A stretch of 6,642 bases of DNA from Bacteroidota bacterium (GTDB taxonomy: Bacteria; Bacteroidota; Bacteroidia; B-17B0; B-17BO), in NCBI GenBank assembly GCA_947462425.1, contig CANHPI010000156.1, positions 1-6,642 of the forward strand, given 5' to 3'. A program made the translations under genes and the position numbers. The notes beneath the pieces were generated by a model. It saw only the letters and a program-made list of their open reading frames with translations. It did not search any database and had not been told where the DNA came from. Positions 1-6,065 of this stretch are shown here, one piece after another. Each line of letters begins with the position of its first letter. The stretch's first letter is position 1.

Positions 1-1473
1 AATCAATCAGGTACATATACTTTAGTAGTAACTGATTTAACAAATGGATGCACTACAAATACTTTTGTGAATGTTTTTCAAGACATAACAATACCGTCTA
101 TCTCTGTGACTGCCTCTTCATCAGTAATTTGTGCAGGCACTGCATTGACTATGACTGCATCTGGCGCAAATACCTATTCATGGGCACCCGGAGGACAAAC
201 CACGACCAGTGTTTCAGTTTCTCCAACAATTACAACCACTTATACAATTACTGGAATTGGACTAAATGGCTGCACAAATTCGATCAATCAAAATATTAGC
301 GTTAATGCGTTACCTATCATTTCAATAAATGGTAACACTAATATTTGCAAGGGATCTTCGTCACTTTTAAACGCTTCTGGTGCAGTTTCATATACATGGA
401 ATTCGGGAGCAACCACAAATTCAATTAGTGTTACGCCAACGCTTTCAACTTCATACGATGTTACTGGCGAAGATGGAAACGGATGCTTAAATACCTCATC
501 TCTGACAGTAAATATTATTTCCTCAAAAAATATTTCAGGCATTATAACTAGTACAGCTGGAGCAACTGGAGGAGATATAATTATATACAAATATACAGCT
601 AATCTTAGTCAGTGGGATTCATTAACCATCACACCAATTGGAGGAACATACACATTTAACAATATTGATAGTGGCTTATACGTTTTAAGAGCTATGCCAA
701 CAGCTACCAATATTCAAGTTACGTATGCGCCTAATTCTATTAGCTGGCAAGGTGCTGGTGTTATAAATCACGGCTGCACAATTAACACCTCACAAAATAT
801 AAATTTAAGGGGGCTGGAACCAATTGCCCTTGGAACAGGCGTTATTACAGGGACAATTACAGAAGCAGACGGCTTTGGAGCAAGAATGAGTAACGAATCA
901 AAACCGATGAGTCCTGGAAATCCAATTGGTGGTATTATTGTAAAAGGTGGAAAAAATCCTGGCGGACAAATGTTTGTGCAAACAACTACAGATTCAACTG
1001 GCGCCTATACTCTTGAAAATTTACCACTAACAGGAACAGATGATTATTTTGTGTTTGTTGATATCCCTGGTCTTGATACAAATTTGACTTATCATTATGT
1101 GTTAACTTCTGGTGCAAACCAACTTAATGGATTAAATTTCACTGTTGATTCAATATATATTAATCCGATAGCCAATTTTGTAACAGGTATTTCAAATGAT
1201 CAAAGTGTATTAGAGAGCAAAATCAAATTGTTCCCAAATCCAGCTAATCAAAAATTTTCATTAGAATATACTTTAAAAACAAATTCTATCGTACAAATCG
1301 AATTATTTGATATGCTTGGAAAATCTGTGAAAATGCTTTTACCGGCAACACAGCAAAATACGGATATTCAAAAAAAATCCTGGCAAATTAACGACCTAAG
1401 TGCTGGTTTATATTATATTAAAATAAGCCTAAATGGCTCTGAAAGTAACATAAAATTATCGGTTACTAAGTAA
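1..1473 (+). CDS. T9SS-exported surface/secreted protein with Ig-like repeats (5'-truncated)
   Basis: The frame is open from base 1, so this is the last 490 residues of a longer protein whose start and signal peptide lie upstream. Residues 1-28 are the end of one Ig-like/SprB-like repeat. Two full repeats follow (about 32-104 and 105-172), each with one early Cys (VICAG, NICKG) and one late Cys (NGCTN, NGCLN). Next come two beta-rich modules resembling carboxypeptidase-regulatory-like domains (about 178-270 and 281-387); the second has GKNPGG, the DSTGAYTLENLP strand and VDIPG. Residues 407-490 form a type A T9SS sorting domain: LFPNPA, then FDMLGK, then LSAGLYYIKI, and a terminal KLSVTK. By family knowledge this domain directs outer-membrane export by T9SS and is removed, often with surface anchoring. 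No catalytic domain is visible in this part. An adhesin or matrix role is a guess; an enzyme could lie in the missing N-terminus. Confidence 0.93.
   Translation, partial: NQSGTYTLVVTDLTNGCTTNTFVNVFQDITIPSISVTASSSVICAGTALTMTASGANTYSWAPGGQTTTSVSVSPTITTTYTITGIGLNGCTNSINQNISVNALPIISINGNTNICKGSSSLLNASGAVSYTWNSGATTNSISVTPTLSTSYDVTGEDGNGCLNTSSLTVNIISSKNISGIITSTAGATGGDIIIYKYTANLSQWDSLTITPIGGTYTFNNIDSGLYVLRAMPTATNIQVTYAPNSISWQGAGVINHGCTINTSQNINLRGLEPIALGTGVITGTITEADGFGARMSNESKPMSPGNPIGGIIVKGGKNPGGQMFVQTTTDSTGAYTLENLPLTGTDDYFVFVDIPGLDTNLTYHYVLTSGANQLNGLNFTVDSIYINPIANFVTGISNDQSVLESKIKLFPNPANQKFSLEYTLKTNSIVQIELFDMLGKSVKMLLPATQQNTDIQKKSWQINDLSAGLYYIKISLNGSESNIKLSVTK
94..516 (+). repeat. Two tandem Ig-like (SprB/PKD-like) protein repeats
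   Basis: Unit 1 (about 94-312) and unit 2 (about 313-516) encode divergent copies of a roughly 70-residue beta domain. Shared landmarks in order are Ile-Cys-x-Gly, an ASGA turn, YSW or YTW, a TT-S-SV-P-T stretch, a TYTITG or SYDVTG strand and NGC followed by N. Bases 1-84 encode the tail of a preceding copy (GTYTLVVTD, then NGCTT), so the array continues upstream. The copies resemble each other as protein, not as near-identical DNA, so this is an old domain duplication. The conserved Cys pair could form a disulfide within each domain; that is inference. Confidence 0.75.
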
Positions 1474-1503
1474 AGATCTTTAGTATATTTTAAAAGCTAC
1501 TGG

Positions 1504-1524
1504 CTATCTATCTGATGGGTTTTT
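1504..1524 (+). terminator. Weak candidate intrinsic terminator after the T9SS protein gene
   Basis: CTATC (1504-1508) can pair with GATGG (1514-1518), including one G-U pair, around a five-base loop. It is followed by G and a run of five T (1520-1524). The stem is only 5 bp, so this is a marginal terminator. If it is not functional, transcription of the upstream gene would run into the sensor gene. Confidence 0.2.
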
Positions 1525-1526
1525 AT

Positions 1527-1534
1527 TATATTTG
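1527..1534 (+). promoter_or_regulatory. Candidate Bacteroidota -7 element (TATATTTG)
   Basis: TATATTTG matches the TAnnTTTG -7 consensus described for the primary sigma factor in Bacteroidota. No TTG -33 element is visible at the usual spacing of about 19-21 bases upstream. Initiation 5-7 bases downstream would put the 5' end only a few bases before the ATG at 1545, giving an almost leaderless mRNA. In such AT-rich DNA the motif could easily arise by chance. Confidence 0.2.
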
Positions 1535-1544
1535 ATTTGCTAAA

Positions 1545-4500
1545 ATGTCACTAAAAAAAACATATCATTTTATTATTCTATTGTTATTTACAATAGTCAA
1601 TTCAGTTTTTTCACAAACTTATAATTTCAAAAATTATAATACAGAACAAGGATTACCACAATCACAAGTTCTATCAATTTTTCAAGATCACAGAGGAAAC
1701 ATGTGGTTTGGAACAAACAGCGGTGGTGTTGGGAAATTTGATGGTAATAAATTTACCTCAATTTCAGATAACGAAGGTTTGATTAATAATGCTGTATTTT
1801 CAATAATTGAAAACAATAAAAATGAAATGGTTTTTGGAACTAGTAAAGGCGTTAGTGTATTTAATGGTCTTACTTTTAAAAATTACAACGAAAAACAAGG
1901 CTTAAAAAATAGTTGGATTTTTAAACTTTTGCAAGATGGTGACAAAACATGGATTGGCACTCAAGAAGGCGTTTATATTTTACAAAATGAAAAAATAAGA
2001 CGTTTTACTTTTGATAAAATATTGAACACAGCTGCGGTATTTTCAATCTTTATAGACTCCCAAAAAAGAATATGGTTCGGAACAATAAATAACGGCGCTA
2101 TTTGTTATAATCCTAAAAATGAATCATTTACACATTACAATAAAAGTAACGGTTTGCAACAAAATTTAGTTTTTTCATTTGAAGAAAATAAAGAAAAAGA
2201 AGTATTAATTGGCACAGTTACCGGAGTAAATATAATTAACCCTAACAATAAAATTAGAAATTGCGATTATATTCCACTTCAATTTAATGTAGCATTTAGA
2301 AGTATGCTAAACAGTTCAAAAAATGAAGAATGGTATGGGACAGCCGATATTGGATTATATCGTTTTTCAAATAAAGTTTTAAAACAGTTTAATCCATTAA
2401 ATGGACTTACAAATAGCTCCATCATGTGCCTATTTGAGGATAGAGAAAATAATATATGGTTAGGAACAGATGGCTCAGGTGTATATAAATTTTTAGGGGA
2501 GCAATTTACTTCTTATACAACAAAAAACGGATTAACCGATAACTACATCAATGCAACTGCACAAGCTGAAAATGGAGCATATTGGGTGGCTTTAAGAAAC
2601 AGTGGAATTGCTATAATTGAGGGAATACAAATAACAAGTCACAAATTTAATAAAGCAAATATAAATGCTATCCCTGATAATGATATCCTAACTATTTTAC
2701 CTACAAAAGATGGAAGAATGTTTTTAGGAACTAGAGATGGATTATGTATTTATGAAAAAGGGATATTTAAAACAATTTCTGAATTCGATTTTAGGCACAA
2801 ATATATTTTATCTCTATTTCAGGATAGTAAAAGTAATATTTGGATTGGAACAAATGATGGACTATTCAAATACACAAATGGAGATATAACAAATATTTTC
2901 AATATTAACTCTCTAAAACAATCAGAAATTCCTTTTCCCATTTTTTGCCTAACCGAAGATAAAAATGGAGCCTTGTGGATTGGCACTGAAAATGGTGTGA
3001 TTAAATATGAAAACAATAATATTACCATGTTTTCAGAGAAAAATAATTTCACTAAAAAAAGAATATTAACCATTGTAAAAGATAAAAATCAAAATTTATG
3101 GTTTGGAACAGAGGAAGGATTATTTAATTACGATTATAATAAATTCACAAAAATTTCTCAAAAAAATGGATTAACCTCTAACTTCATTAATTTTTTACAA
3201 CCTGATAAGTTAAATCGATTATTAATTGGAGCAAACACAGGAATTGATATTTTAGATTTAACCGATTTCTATAAATCAAAAATTAATATAAAACATTTTG
3301 GAAAAGAAGATGGCCTATTAAATTTAGAATCTAATTTTAACTCCTCATCTATTGATAAAAATGGTAAAATTTTAATTGGAACTATTTATGGTTTAGAAAT
3401 ATATGATCCAACATTTGACAAGATCAATAAACAAGAAGCTATTACAAATATCAATCAAGTAAAATTATTTTTTGGGCAAGAAGATATTTCTAAATTTTCA
3501 AACGGAATAGATTCGGTAAGTTTTCTTCCAAAAAACCTTAAACTTCCATTTAACAAAAACCACATTACGTTTCAATTTATTGGTATTAGTTTAACTGCTC
3601 CCGAAAAAGTAAGGTATCAATACAAATTAGTTGGTCTTGATAATGATTGGACTCCACCCACTTCCAGAACAGAGGCTACCTACTCTTCTTTACCACCAGG
3701 CACTTACACATTCTTGCTAAAAGCTATGAATAATGATGGATTATGGAATAAAGAACCAGTAGCCTATGAATTTACAATTTCACCTCCTTGGTACAGCACT
3801 TGGTGGTTTTACTCAATTTGTATTATAACTATCATAAGCGGTATTTGGATTTATAATTTCATTCATACTAAAAAATTAATTGCCGATAAGCAAAAACTTG
3901 AGCACACGGTTAATGAAAGAACCCTTGAATTACGTGAAGAGAAAGAAAAAGTTGAAATCATCAACAAAGAAGTTATTGAACAGAAAACAGTAATTGAACA
4001 CCATAATATTGAAATTATGGATAGTATTAAATATGCAAAAAACATACAGGAAGCTTTACTTCCGAGTTTAAGTGAAATTAATAATTTATTTAAAAATTGT
4101 TTTATACTATACATGCCTAAAGATATTGTAAGTGGCGATTTTTATTGGTTTGCTAAAAATGGAGACACTCGTTTTATTGCTGCTGTTGATTGTACAGGTC
4201 ATGGTGTACCCGGTGCTTTTATGAGTATCGTTGGTAATACTTTGTTAAACGAAATAGTAAATGAAAAAAAAATAACCTCACCCAGTGATATTTTATTAGA
4301 GCTCCACAAAGGTGTTAAAATTGCCTTAAATCAAAATACACAGGAGTTCGAAAGAAGAGATGGAATGGATATTACTTTATGTGCATTTAATAATAATTCA
4401 AATCAAATTCAATATGCGGGTGCTAACCGTCCATTATGGATTTATAGGAAAAATAAAGGTTACCAATTAGATATTATTAAAGCTACTAAATATCCAATTG

Positions 4501-4775
4501 GAGGCTTAGAATTAGAAGAAAACAGAACATATCAAAATCATATTATACAAGTAGATGAAGGCGACTGTTTATATTTATTTAGTGATGGTTACGCTGATCA
4601 GTTTGGAGGACCAAAAGGTAAAAAATTTATGATAACCAATTTACAAAAATTACTCTTAGAAAACGTTGAAAATCCAATAGAAATTCAAAAACAAAATTTA
4701 ACCAATGCTTTTAATTCATGGAAAGGGGATGCAGAACAAATTGATGATGTTTTGGTTATCGGGATCAAAATTTAA
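1545..4775 (+). CDS. Two-component-type propeller sensor with SpoIIE/PP2C serine phosphatase output
   Basis: A predicted inner-membrane sensor of 1076 residues. Residues 1-23 are a Sec signal peptide (KK, hydrophobic core, likely cut after VFS before Gln24; no lipobox Cys). Residues about 25-640 hold fourteen Reg_prop repeats of the W-[FI]-G-T-x-x-G type. About 667-747 is a Y_Y_Y domain (YQYKL, GLDNDW, LPPGTYTF), and 753-773 a single membrane helix. A charged coiled coil (about 777-825) leads into DSIKYAKNIQEALLP (826-840). The SpoIIE/PP2C phosphatase (about 841-1076) keeps the expected acidic motifs: SGDFYW (D865), DCTGHG (D882), RDGMD (939-942), FSDG (D1014) and IDD (D1067/D1068). It should bind a periplasmic ligand and dephosphorylate a cytoplasmic phosphoserine/threonine protein, classically a STAS anti-anti-sigma factor. 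There is no HAMP, histidine kinase, receiver or DNA-binding domain. The ATG at 1545 is chosen because it gives an intact signal peptide; no Shine-Dalgarno is visible. Ligand and substrate are unknown. Confidence 0.93.
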   Translation: MSLKKTYHFIILLLFTIVNSVFSQTYNFKNYNTEQGLPQSQVLSIFQDHRGNMWFGTNSGGVGKFDGNKFTSISDNEGLINNAVFSIIENNKNEMVFGTSKGVSVFNGLTFKNYNEKQGLKNSWIFKLLQDGDKTWIGTQEGVYILQNEKIRRFTFDKILNTAAVFSIFIDSQKRIWFGTINNGAICYNPKNESFTHYNKSNGLQQNLVFSFEENKEKEVLIGTVTGVNIINPNNKIRNCDYIPLQFNVAFRSMLNSSKNEEWYGTADIGLYRFSNKVLKQFNPLNGLTNSSIMCLFEDRENNIWLGTDGSGVYKFLGEQFTSYTTKNGLTDNYINATAQAENGAYWVALRNSGIAIIEGIQITSHKFNKANINAIPDNDILTILPTKDGRMFLGTRDGLCIYEKGIFKTISEFDFRHKYILSLFQDSKSNIWIGTNDGLFKYTNGDITNIFNINSLKQSEIPFPIFCLTEDKNGALWIGTENGVIKYENNNITMFSEKNNFTKKRILTIVKDKNQNLWFGTEEGLFNYDYNKFTKISQKNGLTSNFINFLQPDKLNRLLIGANTGIDILDLTDFYKSKINIKHFGKEDGLLNLESNFNSSSIDKNGKILIGTIYGLEIYDPTFDKINKQEAITNINQVKLFFGQEDISKFSNGIDSVSFLPKNLKLPFNKNHITFQFIGISLTAPEKVRYQYKLVGLDNDWTPPTSRTEATYSSLPPGTYTFLLKAMNNDGLWNKEPVAYEFTISPPWYSTWWFYSICIITIISGIWIYNFIHTKKLIADKQKLEHTVNERTLELREEKEKVEIINKEVIEQKTVIEHHNIEIMDSIKYAKNIQEALLPSLSEINNLFKNCFILYMPKDIVSGDFYWFAKNGDTRFIAAVDCTGHGVPGAFMSIVGNTLLNEIVNEKKITSPSDILLELHKGVKIALNQNTQEFERRDGMDITLCAFNNNSNQIQYAGANRPLWIYRKNKGYQLDIIKATKYPIGGLELEENRTYQNHIIQVDEGDCLYLFSDGYADQFGGPKGKKFMITNLQKLLLENVENPIEIQKQNLTNAFNSWKGDAEQIDDVLVIGIKI
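1680..3412 (+). repeat. Fourteen Reg_prop beta-propeller blade repeats
   Basis: The blade motif recurs about every 42 residues. The glycine of the GT pair, or its equivalent, falls at residues 56, 98, 138, 179, 223, 265, 307, 349, 395, 435, 480, 521, 562 and 612 of the sensor. Fourteen blades fit two seven-bladed propellers, as in the periplasmic part of Bacteroides hybrid two-component systems. Many blades are followed by an NGL or EGL turn. Blade 8 (YWVAL, residues 346-350) lacks the GT pair, and blade 13 has GA in its place. The repeats are degenerate at the DNA level. Confidence 0.82.
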
Positions 4776-4776
4776 T

Positions 4777-4792
4777 AAAAATTTAAATTTTT
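4777..4792. repeat. 16-bp AT-only perfect palindrome downstream of the sensor gene
   Basis: AAAAATTTAAATTTTT begins one base after the sensor stop codon and is an exact inverted repeat with no spacer. It could form a weak A-U hairpin or bend DNA, but it has no GC stem. In a region this AT-rich it may be chance. The rest of the 142-base gap to manC shows no strong promoter match. Confidence 0.3.
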
Positions 4793-4876
4793 CAACTCTA
4801 ATATTTATGTTTAAATTAGAACTTTAATCACTTTTAAATATTTGTTATTACTGCAAGGCTAAAACTAATTAATATT

Positions 4877-4921
4877 ATGGATAAACCTTTAGCAATTAAA
4901 AATAACAAAACCTATTTATGA
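4877..4921 (+). other. Possible 14-codon upstream mini-ORF overlapping the manC start
   Basis: ATG at 4877 opens a frame encoding MDKPLAIKNNKTYL and ends in TGA at 4919-4921. This TGA overlaps the manC ATG in an ATGA arrangement, which is typical of translational coupling. There is no visible Shine-Dalgarno site and the peptide has no attenuator-like codon run. It may be a short leader ORF or simply a chance open frame. Confidence 0.15.
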
Positions 4922-6006
4922 AAAATCAATATTGTATTATAATGGCAGGTGGTGTTGGAACGCGTTTCTGGCCAATGAGTACCACTGCGCACCCAAAGCA
5001 ATTTTTAGATATTTTAGGAACTGGTAGAACCCTAATACAACAAACTTTTGATCGTTTTAAAGAACTTTGCCCGGCAACTAATATTTACGTTGTAACAAGT
5101 GAGAGCTACGAACAATTAGTTTCAGAACAACTCCCCGATTTGCCTAAAGAAAATATTTTAACAGAGCCTTCACGAAAGAATACGGCTCCTTGTGTGGCTT
5201 ATGCATCCTATAAAATTCATAAGTTAAATCCAAAAGCTATTACGGTGGTTGCGCCAGCCGATCATTTAATTACCAAAGAAGATGTTTTTGTTAAAGCCAT
5301 TAAATCTTGCTACGCTAAAGCAAAACATGAAGATTGTTTAGTTACACTCGGTATAAAACCATCTCGTCCGGATACTGGTTATGGCTATATTCAATTTATT
5401 GATTCGCCAATTGTTGAAAAAGATAAACGCATGTATAAAGTAAAAACGTTTACAGAAAAACCGGAATATGACATGGCGAAGTTTTTTATGGAAAATGGCG
5501 ATTTTTTATGGAACTCGGGCATTTTTATTTGGAGTACTAAAAGCGTTATAAATTCACTAGAGCAAAATGATCCTGAATTAGCAAATGTTTTTAAAGAAGG
5601 CTTAGAATTTTATAATACCCCAAAAGAAAAAGAGTTTATTAAAGAAGCTTACAATGTTTGCAAAAACATCTCTATTGATTACTCATTAATGGAAAAAGCT
5701 AAAAATGTGTATGTGCGTTCTTCTATAATTGGCTGGAGCGACCTTGGAACATGGGGTTCGTTATATGGTCATATTAATCATGATAAAGGCAACAATGCTT
5801 TAGTTGGCAAAAATATTATTCAATACGATTGCAATAATTGCATTGTGCATGTGCCAAAAGATAAATTGGTAGTTCTGCAAGGTTTAGAGGATTATATTGT
5901 TGTAGAATCTGATGGCGTTCTTATGGTTTGTAAGAAACAAGATGAACAACAAATCAGGAATTTTGTAAACGACGTTAAAGTTCAAAAGGGAGATAAATTC
6001 GTTTAA
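4918..6006 (+). CDS. manC: Mannose-1-phosphate guanylyltransferase (GDP-mannose pyrophosphorylase)
   Basis: This cytoplasmic enzyme makes GDP-mannose from mannose-1-phosphate and GTP, releasing pyrophosphate. GDP-mannose feeds mannose, fucose and related sugars into capsule, LPS and glycoprotein synthesis. The nucleotidyltransferase signature is at residues 10-29 (AGGVGTRFWP, then PKQF). Further family motifs are NTAPC, APADH (D115), TGYGYIQF, FTEKP (178-182), NSGIFIW (199-205), SIDYSLMEKA (252-261) and GWSDLGTW (272-279). At 362 residues it matches the single-domain form; the roughly 480-residue bifunctional type has an extra mannose-6-phosphate isomerase cupin, which is absent here. The ATG at 4918 is chosen because it places the nucleotide-binding loop at the usual distance from the N-terminus; the upstream sequence is A-rich without a Shine-Dalgarno. 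The MFS gene follows after 59 bases, so co-transcription is possible. The symbol manC follows common usage for this activity; the motifs make the assignment firm. Confidence 0.95.
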   Translation: MKNQYCIIMAGGVGTRFWPMSTTAHPKQFLDILGTGRTLIQQTFDRFKELCPATNIYVVTSESYEQLVSEQLPDLPKENILTEPSRKNTAPCVAYASYKIHKLNPKAITVVAPADHLITKEDVFVKAIKSCYAKAKHEDCLVTLGIKPSRPDTGYGYIQFIDSPIVEKDKRMYKVKTFTEKPEYDMAKFFMENGDFLWNSGIFIWSTKSVINSLEQNDPELANVFKEGLEFYNTPKEKEFIKEAYNVCKNISIDYSLMEKAKNVYVRSSIIGWSDLGTWGSLYGHINHDKGNNALVGKNIIQYDCNNCIVHVPKDKLVVLQGLEDYIVVESDGVLMVCKKQDEQQIRNFVNDVKVQKGDKFV

Positions 6007-6010
6007 AATC

Positions 6011-6040
6011 CTCGCTTAGTAAGAGCGTAGTCGAATACTT
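6011..6040. repeat. Possible fragment of a dispersed intergenic repeat (GAGCGTAGTCGAA)
   Basis: The manC-MFS gap contains GAGCGTAGTCGAA (6023-6035), whose complement is TTCGACTACGCTC. From memory this resembles the core of short palindromic repeats scattered between genes in many Bacteroidota. It is preceded by CGCT (6013-6016), which can pair with AGCG (6024-6027) across a seven-base loop. It is relatively GC-rich compared with its surroundings. There is no second full arm, so it may be a decayed or solo half-element. Only one copy is in the window, so repetitiveness cannot be shown here. Confidence 0.35.
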
Positions 6041-6065
6041 ATAATAAAAAATAGAATTCCATTTT

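Noticed and set aside
48..299. 83-codon + strand open frame within the T9SS protein gene
   Set aside because: It overlaps the real gene in another frame, its translation is Cys/Tyr/Asn-rich without domain character, and the main frame is well supported.
288..590. 100-codon minus-strand open frame opposite the Ig-like repeats
   Set aside because: It is a shadow of the + strand gene; the protein matches nothing I recognise and has no leader signals.
67..1473. GTG at 67 as the start of the first protein
   Set aside because: The same frame is open back to base 1 and bases 1-66 encode a clear end of an Ig-like repeat (GTYTLVVTD, NGCTT), so the gene begins upstream of the window.
1471..1482. 12-bp palindrome TAAAGATCTTTA at the end of the T9SS protein gene
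   Set aside because: It has no loop or following T-run, includes the stop codon and is short enough to be chance; not a terminator or operator on this evidence.
2819..3073. Minus-strand open frame inside the propeller region
   Set aside because: It is antisense to conserved Reg_prop blades and is explained by codon composition of the sensor gene.
1680..3412. Regularly spaced repeats as a CRISPR array or DNA minisatellite
   Set aside because: The period of about 126 bases is in frame, divergent at DNA level and fully explained by propeller blades.
3863..4114. Minus-strand hydrophobic open frame opposite the coiled-coil region
   Set aside because: Its apparent hydrophobicity is the reverse complement of a Lys/Glu-rich coiled coil; it is not a membrane protein gene.
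1545..4775. Canonical hybrid two-component histidine kinase
   Set aside because: No histidine-kinase H-box, ATPase N/G boxes, receiver or AraC domain is present after the membrane helix; the C-terminus carries SpoIIE/PP2C motifs instead.
4797..4820. TCTAAT/ATTAGA inverted repeat with a 12-base loop
   Set aside because: A six-pair AU-rich stem with a long AT-rich loop and no T-tract is too weak to call a terminator.
4835..4844. TAAATATTTG as a promoter -7 element for manC
   Set aside because: The spacing between TA and TTTG does not fit TAnnTTTG and there is no suitable -33 element.
4918..6006. Bifunctional mannose-6-phosphate isomerase/guanylyltransferase
   Set aside because: The protein ends at residue 362, well short of the roughly 480-residue bifunctional form, and no isomerase cupin domain follows.
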